The notes under the pieces were generated by a model, which searched no databases, was not told where the DNA came from, and saw nothing but the letters and a program-made list of their open reading frames with translations. Source: Mesostigma viride (Eukaryota; Streptophyta; Mesostigmatophyceae; Mesostigmatales; Mesostigmataceae). Taken from it: a DNA stretch of 48,315 nucleotides. The stretch is from contig RPFO01002188.1 of assembly GCA_009746045.1 (NCBI GenBank), positions 1 to 48,315 of the forward strand. The letters run 5' to 3'. How positions within the stretch are numbered: the first letter of the stretch is position 1; each line of letters starts with the position of its first letter. A program made the position numbers and the translations under genes. Of this stretch, positions 41,854-48,315 are shown piece by piece.

Positions 41854-42366
41854 TCACGGTCGCCGCGCGGATGTCAGTTCCAGCAGGATGGCGAAGGTGT
41901 CCCCTCCGAGGTCCAGCAGGTCGTGGCGCGCCGAGGGCAGCGCGTGGATCTGCACCCGCACCGTGGACACGCTGGAGATGGGCGGGACGAACGCGACGAT
42001 CTCGTCCTTGAGGTGCGGCGTGTACACCTCGACCCCGTTGGGCACGACGACGAAGTGCGACTTGCCGCCGTAGAACCGGTGGGGGTGCATGGCCGCGTCC
42101 TCGGTGGCGGGGTCCGCGGTCGTCGCGGGCACGGCCGTCTGCACCTTGTCGACGTCGCGGTCGCCCAGGCGGAGCGAGACGGCGGTGGAGGATTCGGAGG
42201 TGGCGGGGATCTGGGCGTAGACGAGGCGGCAGGTCTCGACGTCCTTGAGCGGCGTGGGCAGGTGGAAGGTGTCGTATCCCTTCTTGTTGTTTCCGGTGAC
42301 GAGCACCCTGTGGGTCGCGCGGGCGGGCGCCAGGAGGTCGGGGTTCGTGGTCAAGGAGGAGGACAT
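41854..42366 (-). CDS. Putative conserved virion-type protein, 170 aa
   Basis: Begins at the ATG at 42366, 28 nt after TCATTATACC on its strand. The pattern YDTFHLPTPLKDVETCRLVYAQIPAT, and a late AILLELT, resembles a small beta-rich protein family repeated in large DNA viruses whose ends read like 'sV.LL.A.IPns' and 'FAKILL'; function unknown and homology from memory. A structural or capsid-associated role is plausible. The gene faces the repeat region and is divergent from 42543. Confidence 0.65.
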   Translation of the reverse strand: MSSSLTTNPDLLAPARATHRVLVTGNNKKGYDTFHLPTPLKDVETCRLVYAQIPATSESSTAVSLRLGDRDVDKVQTAVPATTADPATEDAAMHPHRFYGGKSHFVVVPNGVEVYTPHLKDEIVAFVPPISSVSTVRVQIHALPSARHDLLDLGGDTFAILLELTSARRP

Positions 42367-42542
42367 CGCTGCCGGGACCGGCCGGGAGGTATAATGATAC
42401 GGCAGATATTCTCCTACGGATCCGTCGTCCGGATGTAGGAATTTCGCTCCCACGCGTCCGCCGCGCGCGAACCGCCAGCTCGCGGAATGAGTCGCGCGAT
42501 CCGATCGCGATTATATGCGCGGGCATTGTAACGGGAATCGGG

Positions 42543-43181
42543 ATGTCGCTCCCCGTCGTGACCATCGATCGTCTCATGCCGTCGGAGACCGAGACCGGGA
42601 CGGCGGAGGGTTTCTGGCTGAACCTGAGCGGGCGCTTGTACGACGATTTCGAACGCGAGGGGATGCAAGGCTTCGTGGACAAACTGGGCCGCTACTGCCT
42701 CGTTTTCAACTCGTACGAGGACGAGTTGGAGGAGGAACGTTGCGTGAGGCGCGTGGTCGACGAACTCCTGTGTCGGAGGGTCCCGTTCAGCGTCGAGTTC
42801 TATCGCGGGCCTAAGGGTCCGAGCGACGCGGATCGCGTGTACTGGAGGAGATGGGAGTCGCACATCGACATAACTCGGCCCGAGGTGCGCGTGATACGAG
42901 CCCACCTGGAGAGGCCGCACAAGGACCCCGAGGTGTACCGGTCCGTCCCGCCGCCCGACCAGTTGCGGATAGGGCGATACTCGTTCTCCGCGGCGTACCG
43001 CCGTCTCCTCCACGACTATTGCAAGGACTTCACCGTGTACGAACTGGTCGGGGCGTACGAAGGGGAGAACGAGAACCTGCCCTCTCACGCGTCGTGGTGC
43101 GCGGCCGCGCGCGCCGAGGCGGACGAACGACGACTTTCCGGCACCCCGCGGTCCGCGCCGAACGGCCGGTTCGAGGGCTGA
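42543..43181 (+). CDS. Hypothetical protein, 212 aa
   Basis: ATG at 42543, about 30 nt downstream of TTATATGCG. A mixed alpha/beta globular composition with a tyrosine/arginine-rich centre (about 90-130) and a C-terminal segment (GRYSFSAAYRRLLHDYC). No family recognised. Its 3' neighbour is the KilA-N gene on the same strand, 230 nt away behind its own TATA box. Confidence 0.7.
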   Translation: MSLPVVTIDRLMPSETETGTAEGFWLNLSGRLYDDFEREGMQGFVDKLGRYCLVFNSYEDELEEERCVRRVVDELLCRRVPFSVEFYRGPKGPSDADRVYWRRWESHIDITRPEVRVIRAHLERPHKDPEVYRSVPPPDQLRIGRYSFSAAYRRLLHDYCKDFTVYELVGAYEGENENLPSHASWCAAARAEADERRLSGTPRSAPNGRFEG

Positions 43182-43298
43182 CGAGGGTCGTCTGACCCGC
43201 GCGGCCGACTCGGTTTGACCCGATCGACATCCCGCGCGCCCCGCGCGGCGCGGCGTCGTGTTCGTGGATCGTGTCGATCGCGTGCGTCGGACCGGAAG

Positions 43299-43306
43299 AA
43301 TAAATA
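43299..43306 (+). promoter_or_regulatory. TATA-like box for KilA-N gene
   Basis: AATAAATA, 113 nt before the ATG at 43412. Confidence 0.45.
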
Positions 43307-43411
43307 GGTGGCAATGGTTAGCCAATGTACCTGACCACCTGGCGCGTACGCGCTCGGACGTGTACGCATAGGACGTGACGCGTGTCCTGTCAGTGGACAA
43401 ACGGACATATC

Positions 43412-44056
43412 ATGGCGGTGGCTCTCGGTCGCACCGGATTCGTTCATCCACTTTTCTCGCTGGTTAGCGAGAACGCAAAGCACTGGGTATTCACTATGAA
43501 GAGTCTCCCAGGTTTAGTCGTCGATGAGACCAAGGAAATCAAAGTTCGGAAAAACGACCGACTGATTCTGGGGAAGGACCTCTGCCACGCCGCGTCCAAT
43601 GGTACCAAGTTATTCAAAAACTGGTGGTCGCTCGCGAGTGTACAAGCCTTTGTCAGAGAGCTGGACGACGATATAAGGGGTGGGATGCGACCACAGCCGA
43701 CCTCTATCGCGGTTTTCGATGAGGTCAAGACCGGCTTGAACGACGAGCGCGGGACCTGGATTCATCCCCGTCTCGTTACCCAGTTGGCCGCGTGGATAAG
43801 CCCGAAGTTTGCCGTCAAGGCAGGATCGTGGGTGGACCGCATCCTGGCGGGCGACATCACCATGTTGGAGGTGGTGGACGAGGACAAGTTCCAGGACAAC
43901 GTCGCGTTCCTGGACAACGAGATGTCCCGAGCCGCCGTGGAGATCGGCGGCGCCCCCCTCGAGGGCCTGAGAACCGCGGACGCGTCCAAGGTGGACCCGC
44001 GGATCCTGGAGATCGCGCGCGACGTGAGGCGCGAGATCCGTACCGGGATCGAATGA
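43412..44056 (+). CDS. KilA-N domain protein
   Basis: 214 residues. The conserved C-terminal half of KilA-N is clear in GTWIHPRLVTQLAAWISPKFAVKAGSWVDRILAGD; upstream, a variant first half (GLVVDETKEIKVRKNDRLIL and NWWSLASVQAFVREL) fits the domain. KilA-N is a DNA-binding module of phage and large eukaryotic viruses. The C-terminal ~70 residues have no known motif. The ATG at 43412 is preferred over upstream non-ATG codons. A perfect 14-bp palindrome follows 4 nt after the stop. Confidence 0.85.
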   Translation: MAVALGRTGFVHPLFSLVSENAKHWVFTMKSLPGLVVDETKEIKVRKNDRLILGKDLCHAASNGTKLFKNWWSLASVQAFVRELDDDIRGGMRPQPTSIAVFDEVKTGLNDERGTWIHPRLVTQLAAWISPKFAVKAGSWVDRILAGDITMLEVVDEDKFQDNVAFLDNEMSRAAVEIGGAPLEGLRTADASKVDPRILEIARDVRREIRTGIE

Positions 44057-44328
44057 AAACGGACGATCGTCCGACGATCCGAAAATGCTCGTTTTCCGTA
44101 ACTATTCGTAATAAACGAAATTGGAACGCCCATTGAGTGTCTGTGCGCATGCATGCAATATCGTCAGGCCCGTAGATGGAGCGCGTATTGCGCGCATCGA
44201 ACGGTTCGCGTTTGTAGGAAATCCACTCCTACGATTACGGACCGTTCGATCACCGGTCGCGATAGGCGGTCAGTCGTGCGCGAATGTTTGTATTGATGTT
44301 CGGCGTTTTTATTGATCAACATAAACAA
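44057..44328. other. Intergenic, nothing coding
   Basis: 272 nt between converging genes. Apart from the 14-bp palindrome it has AT-rich stretches (TTATTGATCAACATAAAC at about 44310-44328) only. Confidence 0.5.
44060..44073. terminator. Perfect 14-bp palindrome after KilA-N stop
   Basis: CGGACGATCGTCCG right downstream of the stop at 44056. May be a transcript-end signal or protein site. Confidence 0.35.
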
Positions 44329-45272
44329 TTACGATTGAATCGACAAGCACGCGCGTTTGGCGGGGGAGCCGCCGATTAGCTTCTTGGAGGCCAGATGCCC
44401 CTCCCTCATATCCTTGTTACGGACCAAGAACTCTCTCGGGCGCTTGGCCTTTGCTTGGTCGTGCAAACCCACGCTCTTGAAGGTGGGGGTCATGGTTTTT
44501 GACAGTCTCTCCATTGCAACGACGGGGTCTTCTCCGCCCGACACCGCGGCCTTGAACACGCAATTCATGAAAAATGCCCCGCTGTTCATTTCCTCTGTCC
44601 ACATGTCCCTTATCAGATCGCTCTTTTTTAACCCCTGGACCGCTCGGAATTCGTCTGCGGTCATGTTCATGATGGATTTGTTTTGCATGCCGAACACTTT
44701 GGCGTACACCTTATCGTCCACCTTGGCTCTCGGGGTCGCGGCGATCTCGTTGGCGGCCGACTTGACGGACTCGCACTGTTTGATCCGGGGCTCTCCCGAT
44801 ACGTCTTTGGATTTGGCTCCGGTCGTGGAAATTCCCGTCCGTGCGACGCCTCGTAGCGCCTCAACAGATCGGATATCAGTTCCTCGGACGCGTGGAAGTA
44901 ATGCCTCAGCAGCTTGGCGGTGTTCCTTCGAAACGCCGATGCTCGCGTGCCCGGCAGGAGCATAATGAGCTCGTACACTTCCTCCTCCGTCATGATCCTG
45001 GTCGGCTTTTGGTTCCTTCCGGGGAATGTATGGGTGTTGGTTGTATTGCTCGGAGCAACACATCCGCGATCACTGAGTCTCTTGATGGTAAGGTTGGAGT
45101 TACCGGTCGCCTCGCGAGCGTAACTGCCGTCTTCTCGGAGGTACACGATACACTTCACGATGTCCGCCGCTGCCACACGCCCATCCGGCGCTCTGCGTAT
45201 CTGGCCTTTGAATATGTCTTCTGATACAGGAGTGCCCTCTTTCGCTTCCAAGTACACTGACACGGTAGCCAT
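44329..45272 (-). CDS. BRO-like paralogue, frame break
   Basis: The N-terminus (ATG at 45272) has VSVYLEAKEGTPVSEDIFKGQI, TFPGRNQKPTRIMTEEEVYELIMLLPGTRASAFRR and a helix up to about 44870; the C-terminal half (PRIKQCESVKSAANE, VQGLKKSDLIRD, SGAFFMNCVFKAAVSGGEDPV) continues to 44329 in a different frame. The switch is between about 44870 and 44800. Together they match the complete 33452 gene over its length. ACATATACC upstream may be the promoter. Confidence 0.72.
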
Positions 45273-45340
45273 TGCGTGGGGTATATGTATTGCAATCCAA
45301 ATTTGCGTGGCCGAGATGAACGCACTGATGCCCGCTAGCG

Positions 45341-45361
45341 CGCGAGAGAGAGAGAGAGAGG
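45341..45361. repeat. (GA)n microsatellite
   Basis: GCGCGAGAGAGAGAGAGAGAG between the divergent BRO-like and membrane-protein genes. Confidence 0.7.
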
Positions 45362-45429
45362 GTGTGCGTTTGTATTGCTTCCTTTCCTACATTCGCGATC
45401 ACGGCGCTCCTATCGACCTCTGAATTTAA

Positions 45430-45687
45430 ATGCCGGCCCTAGCTAGTACCGTCTCCATGGAGAACGTGATCGCTCGCCTGCGCTCCTACCGCGTGTTCGG
45501 GTCCGCCCTCTTCGACTGGTTCGCCACGTGGCTCGCGGCACTCGCGTACGTCCGTTACGGTCGCGCCGGATCCTTCTCCCTCTCCGCCACCCTCCTACCC
45601 TTCGCCGTCCTCGTGGTCATCGGCGAAACCTTGCACGCCCTCCTCGGCGTCAGCACCCCCGTGACCCGGCTGGTCCTGCACCGGTAG
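45430..45687 (+). CDS. Two-pass small membrane protein
   Basis: 85 residues with helices at about 23-41 and 51-73. The ATG at 45430 is directly inside TTTAAATG, a late-promoter-like start; the Met at residue 10 (45457, MENVIARLRSY) is another likely start. Small two-span proteins of this sort recur in large DNA virus inner membranes. First of five late-type genes in tandem. Confidence 0.65.
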   Translation: MPALASTVSMENVIARLRSYRVFGSALFDWFATWLAALAYVRYGRAGSFSLSATLLPFAVLVVIGETLHALLGVSTPVTRLVLHR

Positions 45688-45773
45688 CGCTCCCCCCCTT
45701 CCCGGCCGGTCCGTCGCCGTTTTTTTTGTGACCGGTATAGGATAGAACCGCGTCTCGTTCGAAAGCGACCATC

Positions 45774-46418
45774 ATGTACGACGACCCCATGCACCTCGCC
45801 GGAGCCCGAAGGATCCGCAGACGTCGACGCGTCCCCGCACCATCCTCCTCGTCCGCATCCGGACTCGGCATCGCGCGACACAAGGCACGGCCGTCCGCGC
45901 GCCGCCGAAAGGGAGCGCCGCGTCCGATCGGCGGCATCCTGTTCGCTTCCAGCTACACGAGCGGGCCTCTCCTGCCCTCCCTCGCGCGCCCCGTCCGACG
46001 CGTCGTGTCGGTCGCGCGCCGAGGTGGAGCGGGCGGAGCGGCCGTGGACGTCGACGCCCTCTCCGCCCGTCACTTCAACTCGTGTTTGGGTCCCGCTCCC
46101 TCATCCGGCCGCGTCGGCCGCGGACGTCTCGCCTCCGCGCACCTGGCGGGCGCTTCCGTCCACCGTCACCGTCACCGGCGGCGCCACCCCGCGTCGGCTC
46201 GTCCCGTCGCCTCGAGCGGGGCGGTCGTGCGCAGGCGTCACCCCCTCCGACGCGCGTCGAGGCCCGCGGGCGCGTCTCGTCCCGTCCACGGTCACCGTCG
46301 CCGTCGCGTGGCGCGTCCGATGGGTGCGGCCGGACCCGCGCACAAGCACCGCCGCCGCGTGAAGCGTCACCCGCGCCATCTCGACGGACTCCGCGGGGTC
46401 CGACGCGCCACGAGGTGA
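45774..46418 (+). CDS. Very basic Arg/His-rich protein (putative core/DNA-packing)
   Basis: 214 residues, extremely rich in Arg, His, Ala and Ser in several RRRR/HRHRRR clusters. The ATG at 45774 lies about 40 nt after TATAGGATAG. Protamine- or adenovirus core-like composition suggests DNA condensation in the virion; a composition-driven artefact in GC-rich DNA must also be considered, as the opposite strand is open too. The position in the late cluster favours a gene. Confidence 0.55.
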   Translation: MYDDPMHLAGARRIRRRRRVPAPSSSSASGLGIARHKARPSARRRKGAPRPIGGILFASSYTSGPLLPSLARPVRRVVSVARRGGAGGAAVDVDALSARHFNSCLGPAPSSGRVGRGRLASAHLAGASVHRHRHRRRHPASARPVASSGAVVRRRHPLRRASRPAGASRPVHGHRRRRVARPMGAAGPAHKHRRRVKRHPRHLDGLRGVRRATR

Positions 46419-46466
46419 GAGAGGGCGGAATTTTATGTGTGTCCTATGGTATTCTAGCGCGTCGGG

Positions 46467-46781
46467 ATGGTTTGGAGCGTCCGTCTGATCTCCTCCCTCG
46501 CAGTCGGAGGGCTGGTCTTCTTCCTCATCCCCGTCGTGCAGTACGCGATGTTCCGGCGAAGGTTCTTCCGTCCCCGGTCCGTTGGATCGGGCGTGGGTCC
46601 GGGCGCTGGCTCGGGCGCGGGTCCGGGCGCGGGCGCGGGCACTGGCGCTGGCGGTACAAGCAAGTGGCCGGCGCCCCCGTCCGGGAGCTGGATCGTGTTT
46701 TTCTACGATTCGCCCGTCTACGTGTACGCGGGCACGGCCGCGATCCTGTTCTACGTCCTGAGCTTCCTGTGGCTCGCGTGA
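46467..46781 (+). CDS. Two-pass membrane protein with Gly-rich linker
   Basis: 104 residues: hydrophobic segments at about 7-27 and 84-103 separated by a basic patch and a (Gly-Ala/Ser/Pro)n linker encoded by a GGGCGC-type repeat (46590-46660). Probably virion membrane. No family recognised. Confidence 0.65.
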   Translation: MVWSVRLISSLAVGGLVFFLIPVVQYAMFRRRFFRPRSVGSGVGPGAGSGAGPGAGAGTGAGGTSKWPAPPSGSWIVFFYDSPVYVYAGTAAILFYVLSFLWLA

Positions 46782-46859
46782 TCCCTCGGACCCGAAGACG
46801 CCGCCGCCCTCAAAATTATCCGCTCGTTTAGGTAACCACGCGCTCGCACGATTCCCTCC

Positions 46860-47150
46860 ATGGCGTGGACGCGACCCGTGATGGAAGCCTCCCTCGCCGC
46901 GATCGTCTCCGTCCTGGCCACCCTGTTCGTGGGGAATTACAAGGACGGTCCGCGATTCGACGTCCGCGCGCACCTTACCGGGCTGTTGAACGGCGGACCC
47001 TTCGACGGCGCGCTCAAGAGCTTCCTCTCCAAGCCCCCGCCGTCGACGGCCGGAGATTTCGAGCGGAAACGCGCCGTGCGTTCGGCCTTTTTCGCGGCCG
47101 TGTTCTACGCGGTCGCCTACGCCGTCTTCGCGCGGTTCTATCCGGCCTAA
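46860..47150 (+). CDS. Small membrane protein
   Basis: 96 residues; an N-terminal helix (about 7-25) and a C-terminal aromatic helix (about 74-94) flank a polar middle. Start at the ATG at 46860. TTATCCGCTCGTTTAGG upstream. Late-type context. Confidence 0.65.
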   Translation: MAWTRPVMEASLAAIVSVLATLFVGNYKDGPRFDVRAHLTGLLNGGPFDGALKSFLSKPPPSTAGDFERKRAVRSAFFAAVFYAVAYAVFARFYPA

Positions 47151-47278
47151 CCCTAGCGAGCCGCGCGTCCCGAACCGCGCACCGGCACGAGTCCGAGTCC
47201 GAGTCCTCGGGAGTCCGGGTCCGGCCGAAAATAAAATGTGAGACCTAATCAACGAATCAGCGTCGCGGTACGATAATC

Positions 47279-47473
47279 ATGGCCATGTTCATCCCCGCCG
47301 AACTCGTGAAGCCCCTCGCCGCCGGCCTCGCGTCTCTCCTCGCGAGCTTCCTGCTCGACCGGATCGACGCCATGGGCGCGGTCGACCTGTACGGCAACAA
47401 GCTGGTGGCCGCGCACGCGTTTTCGACCGCGCTCGCGTTCTACCTGATCACTTTCTACTTCGTGGGCAATTGA
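47279..47473 (+). CDS. Small two-pass membrane protein
   Basis: 64 residues with helices at about 7-26 and 44-62 and a short polar turn. ATG at 47279 after a weakly AT-rich leader (GTACGATAATC). Completes the run of small late genes. Confidence 0.6.
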   Translation: MAMFIPAELVKPLAAGLASLLASFLLDRIDAMGAVDLYGNKLVAAHAFSTALAFYLITFYFVGN

Positions 47474-47648
47474 CGCGCGAATGGAGGACGGTGAGAGGAG
47501 TCGGTAATGGATTTCGTTTCTTTATTTCGTGTATTCGTTTATGGATCGAATAAAATGGTTTTAATTGCATGATCACAAATCTCGGCATCGCTGCCATCGT
47601 TTTCGTCTCGCGAACTACACAATTATGCAAAAGGCGGTTTAGGGAACG
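47474..47648. other. AT-rich transcript-end region
   Basis: 175 nt between converging genes; TTTCTTTATTTCG and GAATAAAATGG stretches suit 3' ends of both. No gene. Confidence 0.45.
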
Positions 47649-48315
47649 TCACGGCGCGATCGGCCGGTCCTCCAACGCCATCACGACGTTGTCGTCCAAT
47701 GTCAGCTCCACCTCGCACTTGCGGCACACCTCGCGCAGGAGGTGCAGCTGGTCCTCTTTCACGTCCTTGGCCGTATCGTGCGTGCAGTAGAGGTGCAGGC
47801 GGTGGTTGAACGACTCGAAGTCGATCCCGAACGCGGCCAGACGCCCGAGTCCCCGCGCCCATTCCGTGACGTCCTCCACGACGATGAGGTCTCCCTGCGG
47901 GTACGACACGACGTCTACGTGTCCCGCGCGGCACCGGACGCCCGTGACTCCGTCCGTCTTGCGGGCGATGTCGTCCTTGATCTCTGCCAGGTGGCGGAAC
48001 CGCTTCGGCTCGCGTCCCGGCTCCTGCACCCACTCCACGAACGCGGGGACGAGGTCGGGGTGCATCCACATGCCGTGCGACGGCCCGATGTCCTCCCTCC
48101 ACAGGCTGTGGGAGAAGTCCGGCTGCCTCCGCAGGGCGCGGCGGTACGCGCCCGTCGGGTCCGCGAAGAAGCGGGAGGCGTCCACCCTTCCCAGGAGCAT
48201 GCAGTCCGCCAGACTCTGGGCGTGGACGTACCCGATCCGCGCCTCGGCGTCCACGCGCGCGAGACGGTCTCTGCGGAACGCGGGGCCCGCGTCCGCCCGC
48301 GGGCGGTAGAAGTAC
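47649..48315 (-). CDS. KilA-N-like protein, N-terminus outside window
   Basis: At least 221 codons; no ATG within the window, and the frame is open through the right edge, so the true start lies beyond 48315. The segment GMWMHPDLVPAFVEWVQ matches the C-terminal half of KilA-N (the HPxLxxxxAxW pattern seen also at 43412). The C-terminal ~100 residues (CRAGHVDVVSYPQGDLIVVEDVTEWA and HRLHLYCTHDTAKDVKEDQL) form a further globular domain without known motif. Stop at 47649. Confidence 0.7.
   Translation of the reverse strand, partial: YFYRPRADAGPAFRRDRLARVDAEARIGYVHAQSLADCMLLGRVDASRFFADPTGAYRRALRRQPDFSHSLWREDIGPSHGMWMHPDLVPAFVEWVQEPGREPKRFRHLAEIKDDIARKTDGVTGVRCRAGHVDVVSYPQGDLIVVEDVTEWARGLGRLAAFGIDFESFNHRLHLYCTHDTAKDVKEDQLHLLREVCRKCEVELTLDDNVVMALEDRPIAP

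Noticed and set aside
46101-47252. Minus-strand 383-residue ORF
   Set aside because: Runs antisense through three plus-strand membrane-protein genes and is Arg/Gly/Ala low-complexity.

Overview
The window is a GC-rich stretch of a large eukaryotic DNA virus genome (Nucleocytoviricota, the nucleocytoplasmic large DNA viruses). The markers are a D5-type SF3 helicase, an A22/RuvC-type Holliday junction resolvase, a YqaJ nuclease, a VLTF-2-like late transcription factor with an FCS-type zinc cluster, a NifS-like cysteine desulfurase, MSV199, KilA-N and BRO-like DNA-binding proteins, a SET-domain protein, RING proteins and many small virion-type membrane proteins. Genes are packed on both strands with short gaps, there are no Shine-Dalgarno patterns, and AT-rich TATA-like motifs often sit just upstream of ATG. 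No major capsid protein, DNA polymerase or packaging ATPase lies in the window, so the family cannot be fixed. A Rieske oxygenase of chlorophyll-catabolism type hints weakly at a photosynthetic host.

Layout. 1-9.5 kb: partial hypothetical gene, SET protein, YqaJ nuclease, resolvase, small conserved virus proteins, a tRNA-like element (4577-4640), MSV199 protein and the D5 helicase. 9.7-16 kb: a 2007-residue repeat protein with a 63-bp coding satellite. 16-22.8 kb: RING/TRAF protein and a gene split by a 2.6-kb LTR retroelement, followed by a Vsr-like endonuclease and a basic-tailed protein. 23-31.2 kb: a frame-broken gene, NifS, VLTF-2-like factor, a possible structural protein and an HNH-like protein. 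31.2-34.4 kb: a putative ssDNA-binding protein, a basic protein and a tandem pair of BRO-like genes with duplicated promoters. 34.5-39.9 kb: Rieske oxygenase, a tandem pair of lectin-fold-like proteins and zinc-cluster proteins. 40-41.8 kb: RING protein bracketed by repeats and a ~780-bp palindrome. 41.8-48.3 kb: a probable structural protein, KilA-N protein, a frame-broken BRO-like gene, a run of small membrane and basic proteins, and a partial KilA-N-like gene.

The strongest anomaly is the LTR element (18246-20877). It has near-identical LTRs with TGTCA...TGACA ends, a perfect 5-bp target duplication (GAGGT), a tRNA-type primer-binding site and a polypurine tract, but no visible gag or pol. 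It cuts one viral gene in two. This looks like a recent jump of a cellular, non-autonomous retroelement into a giant-virus genome. The second is the large palindrome at 40981-41758, one arm of which is also present as a third copy on the other side of the RING gene.

At least nine genes show local frame changes, several at G/C homopolymers. Sequencing indels are the simplest explanation; real decay or recoding cannot be excluded from sequence alone. Domain assignments are from pattern recognition without searches.
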